Positions 53,999 to 63,483 of a stretch of DNA of 64,000 nucleotides are shown here, in pieces. The stretch lies in NCBI RefSeq assembly GCF_042683665.1, contig NZ_JBHUOO010000015.1. One strand, 5' to 3'. The DNA comes from Leeuwenhoekiella polynyae. GTDB taxonomy: Bacteria > Bacteroidota > Bacteroidia > Flavobacteriales > Flavobacteriaceae. The notes under the pieces were generated by a model. That model was not told the origin of the DNA and did no database searches. It worked only from the letters and a program-made list of their open reading frames with translations. Made by a program: the position numbers and the translations under genes. Positions within the stretch are counted from its first letter, which is position 1; each line of letters opens with the position of its first letter.

Positions 53999-55876
53999 TT
54001 AATTTTTAGATTTCGGAATAACTAAAGTTTCCGAAGTAATACTGCCTTTTAATTCAGAGCCATCAAAAAGACCAGCCTTCACATTGGTGCCGGCCTTAAG
54101 CTTTAGTGGTTTTTCGTAAACCGGTGAAGCTACTGTTGGCGTGCTCCCATCAAGCGTATAGCGTACGGTTCCCTCCCACTGCGGATGTAATACAACCTCA
54201 AAATCTTTAACTTTTTCATCATATTTCGCACGGATTTCCACATTATAAATTGTGTTTGCAAAATGGATATCCTGCAGCTCATAGCGTTTTAATTGTTGAG
54301 GAATACGCTTTTGAAAACTTTCCCAGTCTTTATGATCTTCCCCGCTCCAAACCACTTCAGCCAAAGCACTAATACGTGGAAAGACCATATACTCCCTGCT
54401 GTCTGAAGTAGGCAAATACTCGGTCCACACATTGGCTTGTGCGCCCATAATGTACTTAGCTTCGTCAGCAGATAATGTATCGGGTGTAGGTTTATACGAA
54501 TACACTTTCTCTAAAGGAAGATATCCTCCAATATTTAGAGGTTCCTGATCCGGGTCTCCCTGCCCGTGATCAAAATACAGATGCGAACCCGGTGACATCA
54601 CTACATAATGCGCATCTTTTGCGGCTGCAATTCCGCCTTCTTCCCCGCGCCAGGACATTACCGCTGCGTTAGGAGCCAGACCGCCTTCTAAAATTTCGTC
54701 CCAACCAATGATTTGACGGCCTTTTGAATTCAGGAATTTCTCAATATGGGTTATGAAATAACTCTGCAACTCGTGCTCGTCTTTCAGTCCCAGAGAATCT
54801 ATTTTAAACTGAATACGCTCAGAGGCTTCCCATTGATCTTTTGGTGCTTCATCGCCCCCAATGTGAATGTATTTAGAAGGAAAAATATCAAGTACTTCAA
54901 CCAAAACATCCTCCAGAAAATCAAAAGTGCTTTCTTCTACATTAAAAATATCAGGAAATACACCCCAGGTCGTTGCAGGCCTAACTTCATTATCGGTATT
55001 ACCCAGCTCTGGGTAAGCTGCTACGGCAGCCGTAGAATGCCCGGGCATTTCAATCTCCGGTATAACTGTGATGTAGCGATCTTTAGCATAATCAACGATT
55101 TCCCGGGCCTCCTCCTGAGTATAATATCCGCCATAGCGTTTACCATCGTATTTGCTGGTTCCGTAATGCCCCACTAAGGTAGAATCACGATAAGCACCCA
55201 CTTCGGTAAGCAGTGGATATTTTTTAATCTGCAAGCGCCAGCCCTGATCTTCGGTAAGATGCCAGTGAAAAGTATTCAGCTTATGCGCTGCCATCTGATC
55301 CAAATATTTTTTTATGAAATCAATGGAGCTGATATGCCTGCCGGCGTCTAAATGCAACCCACGCCATTTATACGCAGGAATATCAGTAATACTGACCGCA
55401 GGAACGCTCCAATCAACAGCCCGAACCACCTCGTTTTCTACCACTTCCGGCGGAAGCAACTGGTACAGGGTCTGCACCGCGTAAAAGAGTCCGGCAGGCT
55501 TATTTGCATGGATTAAAATATGATCTGGAGTGACCTCAAGTTGATAGCCTTCTGCGCCCAATTCGGCATCAGGCATAAGGTGAAAAACTACGGCATTCTG
55601 CTGATCCTCAAATTCAGCCAATGGCATTACCGGAAGCAGCATCCCAGTTACCGTTCGCAGTTGCCGCTGAAAACCTTCGGCAATATCTGTGACTTCAACT
55701 TGCGTGGGATTTGCATACAACACGGTATATTGATCGATCACAAACTCCCCTTCTCCCAGTTCATATTCCGTAGGAATGGGAATTACCGAAAGTTCTCCTT
55801 TTTGAGCGCTAAGTTTTCCGCAAAGAGAAAACAAAACAAGCACCAGGCTTAATCTTAAAATAACCGAATGTTTCAT
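53999..55876 (-). CDS. Secreted GH20 beta-N-acetylhexosaminidase
   Basis: 625 residues, with a signal peptide (about 1-24) and no lipobox. A GH20b domain (about 30-165) and a TIM barrel follow. FHWHLTEDQGWR near 203 and HIGGDEAP with the catalytic Asp342-Glu343 pair are intact. Beyond the barrel is a short sandwich (about 545-620) with YTLDGSTPT, a chitobiase/FN3-like C-terminal domain. It removes terminal beta-GlcNAc or GalNAc. Gaps to GH35 (3 bp) and cutC (9 bp) show a single operon. It differs from the lipoprotein GH20 at 4-6 kb in anchoring and in the extra C-terminal domain. Confidence 0.93.
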   Translation of the reverse strand: MKHSVILRLSLVLVLFSLCGKLSAQKGELSVIPIPTEYELGEGEFVIDQYTVLYANPTQVEVTDIAEGFQRQLRTVTGMLLPVMPLAEFEDQQNAVVFHLMPDAELGAEGYQLEVTPDHILIHANKPAGLFYAVQTLYQLLPPEVVENEVVRAVDWSVPAVSITDIPAYKWRGLHLDAGRHISSIDFIKKYLDQMAAHKLNTFHWHLTEDQGWRLQIKKYPLLTEVGAYRDSTLVGHYGTSKYDGKRYGGYYTQEEAREIVDYAKDRYITVIPEIEMPGHSTAAVAAYPELGNTDNEVRPATTWGVFPDIFNVEESTFDFLEDVLVEVLDIFPSKYIHIGGDEAPKDQWEASERIQFKIDSLGLKDEHELQSYFITHIEKFLNSKGRQIIGWDEILEGGLAPNAAVMSWRGEEGGIAAAKDAHYVVMSPGSHLYFDHGQGDPDQEPLNIGGYLPLEKVYSYKPTPDTLSADEAKYIMGAQANVWTEYLPTSDSREYMVFPRISALAEVVWSGEDHKDWESFQKRIPQQLKRYELQDIHFANTIYNVEIRAKYDEKVKDFEVVLHPQWEGTVRYTLDGSTPTVASPVYEKPLKLKAGTNVKAGLFDGSELKGSITSETLVIPKSKN

Positions 55877-55879
55877 ATG

Positions 55880-57730
55880 TTATAGTTTTAAATCTTCAAG
55901 AACAGGTTTTTTAACCCCAGAGAGCTCCGTGACCTGCTTCTCGTTAAGTTGTTCAAATACAACTATTTTATTGTTTTCTTTAAGCCAGCATCCCGGCACA
56001 TACAACGTTTGCTGTGGTCCCACTTGCCAATATCGTCCCAGATTGTGACCGTTGACAAAAACGATTCCTTTACCTAAATCACTCACATCAAGAAATGTAT
56101 CGCCCAAATTATCCAACTCAAAATTACCGGAATAGATAACTGGTCTACCGGTCTTTATCGTTTCAGATTTGAGATCCTGAGGTACTTCTACAAATGGAGC
56201 TTTGTACATCTCCCAACCACCGGTAATTTCATAATCGTTGATCGTAACAGGTTTGATGATTCCTTTGAGGTTGTTTACGATTTCTGAACCGTAATTGATA
56301 CGCCCCATATTTTCTACCAAAATTTCCAGACTTCCATTGAATGGAATTTTGATAGGCATCTCATACGTGTTGAAAACCCGGTTGAGTACCCCTGCTTTTT
56401 TTCCGTTTACATAAACCGTTGCAAAATCCCGCAAACCCGGAACTTTTAATGTTCCGTTGATGGGTTGCGTAAAACGTTTTTTATACAAAACATATCCATA
56501 GCCTTGCTCCAATTCTTCAAAAGTAAGCGGGCTATCACTAGTTACCGGGTTTTGTTTTTTGATGTAGGATAAGGCATCAGTTTTTTTAGACAAGCTGATA
56601 TTAGAGATTTCAATAACAGGAATTTGCTCGGGCACCTCGGGAATATCGTAAGGAACATAGTGTTGCATCAAAGCTCTTATAGAATCGTATTTAGGCGTTA
56701 CCCAACCTGCTTCAGAAATTGGCGCATCATAATCGTAGCTGGTAATATCTGGCTGAATGTCGTGCTCCTCGTTATAATTGGCTCCTGATGTAAATCCAAA
56801 ATTGGTTCCTCCGTGTGCCATATACAAGTTGAAGTTTATACCCTTTTCAAGGTATACTTCGGTTTGCTTTGCAATGTCTGCAGCACTGATTTTCACAAAG
56901 GGTTCTGCCCAGTGATCTAACCAACCGGGATAAAACTCAGCCACCATATAGGGGCCTTCGTTGTTGTGGTAGGCATCAACGGCTTTTTTGAGATTGGCGA
57001 CATTGCCCTCCCCATTTGCTGTGGGCAAAACCCCCTCAAGACTACCACCTTCAAAAAGCCACGTACCGTCTGACGTAAAAAAAGGAGCCTGAAACCCGGC
57101 TTCTTTCAGCATTTTATAAATCTTATTTTTATAGGCTTTATGTTCTTCTGCAGGAATATCTTCACGCTGGGCTACATAAGATCCAAATTCGTTCTCCACC
57201 TGCGTCATAATGATATTCCCTCCATTATTAACATGAAGCGGAACTACTTCTTCTGCCAATCTGTTGATGTACTCCCGGCAAGCTTCCAGAAAGGCTTCAT
57301 TATTTTCACGTATTTTCAGCCCTTCAATATTCTGAAGAAACCATGGATAACCACCAAATTCCCACTCCCCACACGCGTAAGGACCCGGACGCAAGATGAC
57401 AAACATGCCTTCTTCCTGCGCCATTTTAATAAACTCAGTAATGTTTTTATTTCCGGTTTTAAAATCCCAGATGCCGGGAGCCGTATTGTGGTAATTCCAA
57501 AATACATAAGTAGCAATGGTATTGAGTCCCATAGCCTTCATCATCTGTATGCGATGTCGCCAGTATGCTTTAGGAATACGCTCATAATGCATCTCTCCAG
57601 AATAGATAGGGATCGGCTTCCCTTTATAAACAAAAGAGCCATTTTCTATTTTAAAAGCAGCGTCAGTTTGTGCAATTAAACCATTAAAAAAAAACAGGAT
57701 TATTATGAATACGATTCCCTTTTTAAACAT
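55880..57730 (-). CDS. Secreted GH35 beta-galactosidase
   Basis: 616 residues from the ATG at 57730, which gives a normal signal peptide (MFKKGIVFIIILFFFNGLIAQ). An upstream in-frame start would overlap the preceding GH29 gene. The barrel has GH35 motifs RPGPYACGEWEFGGYPWFL near 114-132, the acid/base QVENEFGSY (Glu about 181) and the nucleophile VAEFYPGW (Glu about 265). C-terminal beta-sandwich domains contain GKGIVFVNGHNLGRYW near 560. It removes terminal beta-galactose. It lies 11 bp after the GH29 gene. Confidence 0.93.
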   Translation of the reverse strand: MFKKGIVFIIILFFFNGLIAQTDAAFKIENGSFVYKGKPIPIYSGEMHYERIPKAYWRHRIQMMKAMGLNTIATYVFWNYHNTAPGIWDFKTGNKNITEFIKMAQEEGMFVILRPGPYACGEWEFGGYPWFLQNIEGLKIRENNEAFLEACREYINRLAEEVVPLHVNNGGNIIMTQVENEFGSYVAQREDIPAEEHKAYKNKIYKMLKEAGFQAPFFTSDGTWLFEGGSLEGVLPTANGEGNVANLKKAVDAYHNNEGPYMVAEFYPGWLDHWAEPFVKISAADIAKQTEVYLEKGINFNLYMAHGGTNFGFTSGANYNEEHDIQPDITSYDYDAPISEAGWVTPKYDSIRALMQHYVPYDIPEVPEQIPVIEISNISLSKKTDALSYIKKQNPVTSDSPLTFEELEQGYGYVLYKKRFTQPINGTLKVPGLRDFATVYVNGKKAGVLNRVFNTYEMPIKIPFNGSLEILVENMGRINYGSEIVNNLKGIIKPVTINDYEITGGWEMYKAPFVEVPQDLKSETIKTGRPVIYSGNFELDNLGDTFLDVSDLGKGIVFVNGHNLGRYWQVGPQQTLYVPGCWLKENNKIVVFEQLNEKQVTELSGVKKPVLEDLKL

Positions 57731-57741
57731 AAGATTGGATT

Positions 57742-59193
57742 TTAATAAACTTCTATAGTAGAAATTAGTGGGCAAGCCAGTGACTCAGTAATGTCTACTT
57801 TCAATTTTGAGGTTTCAACACCGTTTAATTTTAAAATTCTTTTATGACCGATTGTTGTTTGACTTTGCACTTCTTTCCATTTTCCATCTTCCCAAACCGA
57901 AACCGTAAATGCGGCAATCCGCTGACCCAATTTTATGTATTCCTGAAGTACCAGATAATTCAATTTTTGGGGCGCTTCCCAAGTCAGTTCAATGCTTCCG
58001 GTAGTAACGCCATCGTCAGTAGCCCAGTAGGTCTCTGCATCGCCGTCTAACACTTTCGCGGCATCAAAAGTCTCCATCTTACCCCGATAACTTCTTGCAG
58101 TGGCTGTTGCTTTTTCTGCAAGATTTGTTGCAAAAACACTGTCTAATATCTTACGAAAGCCTTGCAGGGCAGCCACATCATTCTCATGAAACAAGCCGCG
58201 ACGATCTGGCGGAATATTGAGCAGCAAGGTTGAACCACGACCTACTGAAGTTAAATACAATTCAAATAAATTTTCTGGCGTACGTACCAGCGAATCTTCT
58301 GAAGCGTGATAAAACCATCCCGGGCGAATGGAAGTATTCACTTCTGCAGGAACCCAGTTTTTACCATCTGGCGAACCGTTTTGCAGGATGTCACCAATGT
58401 CAGACTTACCGGCATACAGCGTATCGGTGCTAATGGTATTCCAGTGGGTCTCCCCGCCTATTCCACGCTCATTGCCTACCCATCGTAAATCGGGGCCTGC
58501 ATCACTAAAAAACAAAACCTGGGGCTGAATTTCTTTGGCCATAGCTATCGTCTTGGGCCAGTTGTAATAGGTTTCCCGGTCTATTTTTCGTTCTTCGTTA
58601 GCCCCGCCGTAATAGCCGTCACCGCCATTAGCGCCGTCAAACCACATTTCAAAAATCGGCCCATAGCCCGTAAATAATTCGGTAACCTGATCTCGGTAAT
58701 AATCTACATACGAGGGCTCGCCATAGTCCGCACGATTGCGATCCCAGGGAGAAAGATATACGCCAAATTCAAGTCCATATTTTTTAGCCGATTGAGAAAC
58801 TTCTTTAACCAGATCTCCTTTTCCGTCTTTATACGGACTCGCAGCAATATCGTGATCGGTATATTCTGAAGGCCAAAGCGCAAAACCATCGTGGTGTTTT
58901 GCAGTCAAAATCGCCCCGCTAAAACCGGCATCTTTTAGGGTTGACATCCACTGGTCGGTATCAAGGTTTGTGGGATTAAAAAGCTCTGGTGACTCATCAC
59001 CATACCCCCATTCTTTATCGGTAAATGTGTTTATGGTAAAATGAATAAATGCATTCATTTCCATATCATACCACGCGAGTTGTTCTTCTGACGGTATAGG
59101 ACCATAAGGTTCTGGTGCTTCACTGTTTGAAGAATCACAACTCGTAAGTACCAATGCAAATATTACCGAAAAGCCTGTATAGAATTTATTCAT
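57742..59193 (-). CDS. GH29 alpha-L-fucosidase lipoprotein, subfamily B-like
   Basis: 483 residues, lipobox LTSC (Cys19). Barrel motifs are AFIHFTINTFTDKEWG near 48-63, LTAKHHDGFALWPS near 96-109 and the nucleophile FEMWFDGANG (Asp about 186). The region after the barrel (about 355-483) contains a carbohydrate-binding F5/8-type C domain. The opening resembles GH29 subfamily B, which prefers alpha-1,3/1,4 fucose on Lewis-type branches. It lies 8 bp after a second, different GH29 gene. Confidence 0.88.
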   Translation of the reverse strand: MNKFYTGFSVIFALVLTSCDSSNSEAPEPYGPIPSEEQLAWYDMEMNAFIHFTINTFTDKEWGYGDESPELFNPTNLDTDQWMSTLKDAGFSGAILTAKHHDGFALWPSEYTDHDIAASPYKDGKGDLVKEVSQSAKKYGLEFGVYLSPWDRNRADYGEPSYVDYYRDQVTELFTGYGPIFEMWFDGANGGDGYYGGANEERKIDRETYYNWPKTIAMAKEIQPQVLFFSDAGPDLRWVGNERGIGGETHWNTISTDTLYAGKSDIGDILQNGSPDGKNWVPAEVNTSIRPGWFYHASEDSLVRTPENLFELYLTSVGRGSTLLLNIPPDRRGLFHENDVAALQGFRKILDSVFATNLAEKATATARSYRGKMETFDAAKVLDGDAETYWATDDGVTTGSIELTWEAPQKLNYLVLQEYIKLGQRIAAFTVSVWEDGKWKEVQSQTTIGHKRILKLNGVETSKLKVDITESLACPLISTIEVY

Positions 59194-59201
59194 AATTACT
59201 T

Positions 59202-60653
59202 TTATTCTGATTTGTATGAAAATGCCAAAGCTGCTTTTGCTTCTTTACGAATAGCAGCAGGAATAGTTATGGTAACTTTATTTCCGCTGATCCTGTATTT
59301 TAACGTTTTTCCGCTACTCACTTCTTTAAGTCTGCTTCCTTTCTTGGGCAAGTTTCCTTCCCAAAAAATAGTTTTTGGAGTATCAGTATCTTCTTCTAGT
59401 AAGGTTATTGCAAAAGTGTTTTTATCATTAGACGTAAAATAAGTCGCTTCGCTATGGTAATTATCAATAGCATGTGTACCATAAATAGCTTCAGAATTAA
59501 GGTCTAACCACTCACCTATTTCATCAAGAATAGGTAAGGCGTCAGGTGGCATAAAACCGTCAGGTTGCGGGCCAACACCTAAAAGCATATTTCCGCCTTT
59601 GGCAACCACTTCAACCAGGCTATGAATCACTTTAGCCGAAGTTTTAAAGTTATCATTAGGCACATACCCCCAATTGTTACCCAATGTCATGTTGGTTTCC
59701 CAAGGGTGATCTAATTTAGTTTCAGGGATTGAACGCTCTGGAGTCTGGTAGTTTTCATAGGGCCCGTGAACAGTCCGGTCTGCAAAGATGATTCCCGGTT
59801 GGGCTTCACGCGCCATTTTTGCGATACGCGGCATATCTATTTCCTGACTAAACTCTGGAATAGGGGCTCCCCACGCACGCACTTCATCGGTTACCGTTTC
59901 ACGTGGACGTACCCAGCCACCGTCTAACCAAAGAATATCAATAGCACCATAATCGTGCATCAACTCACTGATCTGATTAAACGTGAAATCCTGAAAGTTT
60001 TTCCATTTCTCTGGGTACTTTCTTATGTCGTAATTCACATTGCGATCTGGAGTAGCATATTTATCCCACCAGAAATCTTGCGAATGCCAGTCTGGTTTAG
60101 AATAGTAAGCGCCGATCATAAAATCTTTCTTTCTAAATGACTCAAATACATGTTTGGCCACATTGGCTTTTGGATGATTTTTAAAAGGTCCGTTGGTGAT
60201 TTTATAGTCGCTTTGCTGGGTGTCAAACATATTAAAGCCGTCATGATGCTTGGTGGTAAAAACCACATACTTCATCCCTGCAGATTCTGCTGCATCTGCC
60301 CACTGATCCGGGTCAAAATTGACAGGATTAAAGACCGAACTCAAATTCCAGTACCATTTTTTATAGTCGTTATACGAGATGCCTTCGGGACGCTCTAACC
60401 AAGATTCAGAACAAATCTGCCAGGATTCTATAATTCCGGGAACCGCATAAACACCCCAATGTATCAACATGCCAAATTTTTGCTCGCCCCAAACTGCAAG
60501 TTTTTCTTGTACTTGTTTATCTGCAGGTGCCTGATAAATCTTTGATTGCTCGTGCAAATTACCTCCTTGAGCTAAAAGACTAGTACTGCAGGTTAGGGAA
60601 ACCAGCAGCATAGCCAAAACATAAAAAAACTTAGGGTATGAAAGGAATCGCAT
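59202..60653 (-). CDS. Secreted GH29 alpha-L-fucosidase, subfamily A-like
   Basis: 483 residues with a signal peptide (about 1-29, cleavage near LLAQ). Classical GH29 motifs are FGMLIHWGVYAVPG near 60-73, FTTKHHDGFNMFD near 132-144 and the nucleophile DILWLDGGW (Asp about 244). The C-terminal sandwich is short (about 400-483) and there is no F5/8 domain. It resembles the broader-specificity subfamily A. The two adjacent fucosidases have equal length but different architecture, so they probably remove different fucose linkages. Gaps are 3 bp to GH3 and 8 bp to the next GH29. Confidence 0.88.
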   Translation of the reverse strand: MRFLSYPKFFYVLAMLLVSLTCSTSLLAQGGNLHEQSKIYQAPADKQVQEKLAVWGEQKFGMLIHWGVYAVPGIIESWQICSESWLERPEGISYNDYKKWYWNLSSVFNPVNFDPDQWADAAESAGMKYVVFTTKHHDGFNMFDTQQSDYKITNGPFKNHPKANVAKHVFESFRKKDFMIGAYYSKPDWHSQDFWWDKYATPDRNVNYDIRKYPEKWKNFQDFTFNQISELMHDYGAIDILWLDGGWVRPRETVTDEVRAWGAPIPEFSQEIDMPRIAKMAREAQPGIIFADRTVHGPYENYQTPERSIPETKLDHPWETNMTLGNNWGYVPNDNFKTSAKVIHSLVEVVAKGGNMLLGVGPQPDGFMPPDALPILDEIGEWLDLNSEAIYGTHAIDNYHSEATYFTSNDKNTFAITLLEEDTDTPKTIFWEGNLPKKGSRLKEVSSGKTLKYRISGNKVTITIPAAIRKEAKAALAFSYKSE

Positions 60654-60656
60654 AAT

Positions 60657-63071
60657 TTATTTTGTTTGAGTTGTGAGTAAAATAGCTTCAGTCAATTCAA
60701 AGCTGTCTGTAAGTCTTATATCTTTTGAGGAAGCCCCCAGTTGTACTTCAAATTCTCCTGCTTCTGCCACCTGTTTCATTTCTGCATTATACAGTGCTAA
60801 ATCTTCAGGCCTAATCTTAAAAGTTAGTTTTTTACTTTCGTCTTGGGCTAAATGAATCCGTTTAAAACCGTGCAATTGCTTTACCGGAGTGACCACACTG
60901 CTTATAACATCACGCAGATACAACTGCACCACTTCGTCCCCGGCCTGAGCTCCTGTATTTTTTACACTTACCGAAACTTCTATAAGCTTGTCTGTATCAG
61001 TTCCACTTTGGGAAATTTTTAAATCTGAATAGTCAAATGTAGTATAGCTCAACCCGTAACCAAAAGCATAGAGCGGACTTGCCGACTCCTCTACATAATC
61101 GCGGCATTTGGGCCACCAGTGGTTGTAATAAACCGGCGTTTGACCTACCGATCTCGGAATGGAGATGGGCAAACGACCCGCCGGATTATACTCACCAATT
61201 AAGACGTCTGCCAGCGCATGTCCACCCTGAGAACCGGGATACCACGCGTCTAGGATTGCAGGAATGTGTTTGGCAGGCCAGTTGATTAATAAAGGTCTGC
61301 CGGTAATCAACACTAACACGGTTGGGGTACCGGTTGCGGCCACAGCCTGAAGCAGTTCGAGCTGTTTGCCCATCAGGTCAAGAGTTGCGCGGTCGTAGCC
61401 TTCCCCGCTTTCCATATCGCTTAAAATGTTGTCATCTTTAGTAGAAACCGTCGCGGCACCGGTCTCCAGATATTCGGTTTTAAAGTCCCGGGCACTGGAG
61501 CCTCCCAGCACGACAATCGCAACTTCAGCCTCCTGAGCGGCCACAACCGCTGCCGGAATATCGGTTTGAGTGGTATCGCGAATTGCGGTTCCTTTTGCAT
61601 AGGTAATTTGCGCATTGGGCCATTTTGCCCGTATGCCTTCAAGCGGCGTAATGATGTATTCGGGATTCTGCGGTGCCGTATAATCACCCAGCTGGTTATA
61701 CATCGTATCGGCATTGGGACCGATTACCGCAATTTTTTTGAGGTTCTTTGAGAGCGGAAGCAAACCTCCCTCATTTTTAAGAAGGGTAATACCTTCAAGA
61801 GCTACTTCTTTCGCCACAGCGATGTGCTGCTCGCTGCGAACCACTTTAGCAGGCTTCTCTTCATCTACATATGGATTTTCAAAAAGACCCATTTCAAACT
61901 TCAACCGAAGGACTTTTTTAACTGCTTCGTCAAGTCGGGCTTCAGAGATGTCACCCGCTTTAAACGCTGCCAATAATGCATCGTCAAAACCATTACCTCC
62001 AAGATCTACATCAACCCCGGCGTTCATCGCTATGGCAGCAGCAGCTTCAAGTGTTGCTGCCGCGTGATGATCATTTTTAATACCCTCTATACTCCCGAGG
62101 TCCGAAACCACAAAACCCGTAAAACCCCATTGCTCCCGAAGCAAACCGGTAAGCAATTTTTTATTTGCTGTACTTGGAATCCCATCTACCGAACTGTAAG
62201 CCGTCATCACCGAAAAAGCTCCGGCATCAATCGCTTTTTTAAATGGGTACATATAGTCCTGCATCAATTCGCGTTGGCCAATATGAACCGCCCCTCCATT
62301 ATGACCACCTTCAGAAACCCCGTAGGCCGCAAAATGCTTTAAAGTTGAAATAACCTGTTCTGGATTGTTTATCCCATTACCCTGAAAACCTTTTATAAGA
62401 CCCAATCCCATTTCTGAAATCAAATACGGGTCTTCCCCAAAGGTCTCTTCAACCCGGGACCAGCGCGGTTCACGAGCCAGGTCTAGTATAGGACCATACC
62501 CAATATGCGCACCCTGAGCTCTTAATTCGGTTGCGATAACGCTTCCCATTTTTTCGATGAGTTGCGGGTTAAACGTACTAGCCTGAGCGATGGCAGCAGG
62601 GAATTCGGTTGTACCAATGGCCATATGGCCGTGCATGGCTTCTTCGGCTAAAAACAAGGGAATACCCAGGCGACTTTCTTCAACCGCAATTTTCTGAATC
62701 GCATTAGTAGCCTCCGCCGCAAGCATCGGATTAAGACCGGTTTGCAAAGTTTTTTGTGTCCAAGGATCGGCGCGCAAGGTACCCCAGAGGGCTCCAATTT
62801 TCTGAGTAGCGATAGCGGTTTTTAGCGTTTCACTAGCTTCTATACCATTTTTAGTTTTGGTATACATAGGCCAACCCAATAAGGTAGAGAGCTGCCCTAC
62901 TTTTTCTTCCGTAGTCATGCGATCAATAAGATCATTAACGCGTTGTTCTAGCGGAAGTTTTGAGTTTTTATACACGGCATTCGCCGGAATTTTATCTTGA
63001 GCGAAAAGTTGAGCCACCGAAACAAGCACAGCAACAGTGGCAATCAACTTTTTCAAATAAATAGAATACAT
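60657..63071 (-). CDS. GH3 beta-glucosidase/beta-xylosidase-type exo-glycosidase
   Basis: 804 residues from the ATG at 63071 (MYSIYLKKLIATVAVLV, signal cleaved near FAQ). The upstream in-frame ATG only delays the signal peptide. The GH3 barrel has KHFAAYG near 245, and the nucleophile in FVVSDLGS (Asp about 324; many members have SDW). An (alpha/beta)6 sandwich follows (IAVIGPNAD near 450) and then an FN3-like domain. It removes a terminal beta-linked sugar, most often glucose or xylose; GlcNAc-specific GH3 enzymes look different. It is the first gene of the seven-gene operon. Confidence 0.9.
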   Translation of the reverse strand: MYSIYLKKLIATVAVLVSVAQLFAQDKIPANAVYKNSKLPLEQRVNDLIDRMTTEEKVGQLSTLLGWPMYTKTKNGIEASETLKTAIATQKIGALWGTLRADPWTQKTLQTGLNPMLAAEATNAIQKIAVEESRLGIPLFLAEEAMHGHMAIGTTEFPAAIAQASTFNPQLIEKMGSVIATELRAQGAHIGYGPILDLAREPRWSRVEETFGEDPYLISEMGLGLIKGFQGNGINNPEQVISTLKHFAAYGVSEGGHNGGAVHIGQRELMQDYMYPFKKAIDAGAFSVMTAYSSVDGIPSTANKKLLTGLLREQWGFTGFVVSDLGSIEGIKNDHHAAATLEAAAAIAMNAGVDVDLGGNGFDDALLAAFKAGDISEARLDEAVKKVLRLKFEMGLFENPYVDEEKPAKVVRSEQHIAVAKEVALEGITLLKNEGGLLPLSKNLKKIAVIGPNADTMYNQLGDYTAPQNPEYIITPLEGIRAKWPNAQITYAKGTAIRDTTQTDIPAAVVAAQEAEVAIVVLGGSSARDFKTEYLETGAATVSTKDDNILSDMESGEGYDRATLDLMGKQLELLQAVAATGTPTVLVLITGRPLLINWPAKHIPAILDAWYPGSQGGHALADVLIGEYNPAGRLPISIPRSVGQTPVYYNHWWPKCRDYVEESASPLYAFGYGLSYTTFDYSDLKISQSGTDTDKLIEVSVSVKNTGAQAGDEVVQLYLRDVISSVVTPVKQLHGFKRIHLAQDESKKLTFKIRPEDLALYNAEMKQVAEAGEFEVQLGASSKDIRLTDSFELTEAILLTTQTK

Positions 63072-63432
63072 AGGACTTTTGTAGTTTATGCTGAGCTGCA
63101 TTATCAATAATTCATACTAATTGTCAGAATAACGATAATACGCTCTTTAAAACTAAGAGAACATTAAAGGTATCTGAAAAATAATCGCTGAATAACCGCA
63201 GAGCGTAGCTTAATAACGCTGAATATTAAGATTTTTTCAATAAAATAATGGACTGGTTAATTTTGAGATTTGGAACTCGTCAAGCCTTGAAATATTCAAT
63301 ACACTCTAGTTTCTGTAAAGCTTGAAAGTAAACTATCTCGGAGCAAGCTCACGGGGCATACGTTAAAAACAAATTTTCAATTTCACGACAAGCCTCGGGG
63401 TATGAAACCTATTGGCGGTGTCAATAAATACA
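63072..63432. other. Non-coding stretch with short imperfect direct repeats
   Basis: About 360 bp with no plausible ORF. It must contain the start of transcription for the glycan operon, but no exact TAnnTTTG was found on the minus strand. Two imperfect repeat pairs are seen: ATAATCGCTGAATA / ATAACGCTGAATA (63181 and 63213) and CAAGCTCACGGGG / CAAGCCTCGGGG (63344 and 63389). Confidence 0.55.
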
Positions 63433-63460
63433 AAAAGGGTGCTTGTACAAGCACCCTTTT
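63433..63460. terminator. Perfect 28-bp palindrome, bidirectional terminator
   Basis: AAAAGGGTGCTTGT followed directly by its reverse complement ACAAGCACCCTTTT. Folded as a hairpin it has a GC-rich stem with a 4-nt loop and T-runs on both strands. It lies 23 bp after the symporter stop (minus strand). Confidence 0.8.
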
Positions 63461-63483
63461 CACCAGAAACAATTTAAAAAAAC

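Noticed and set aside
54746..55177. 143-codon open frame antisense to GH20
   Set aside because: Overlaps the GH20 barrel completely; cysteine- and isoleucine-rich nonsense-like translation without a start signal.
57140..57679. 179-codon open frame antisense to GH35
   Set aside because: It lies wholly inside the GH35 gene, whose catalytic motifs are in the other strand; its translation has no recognisable domain.
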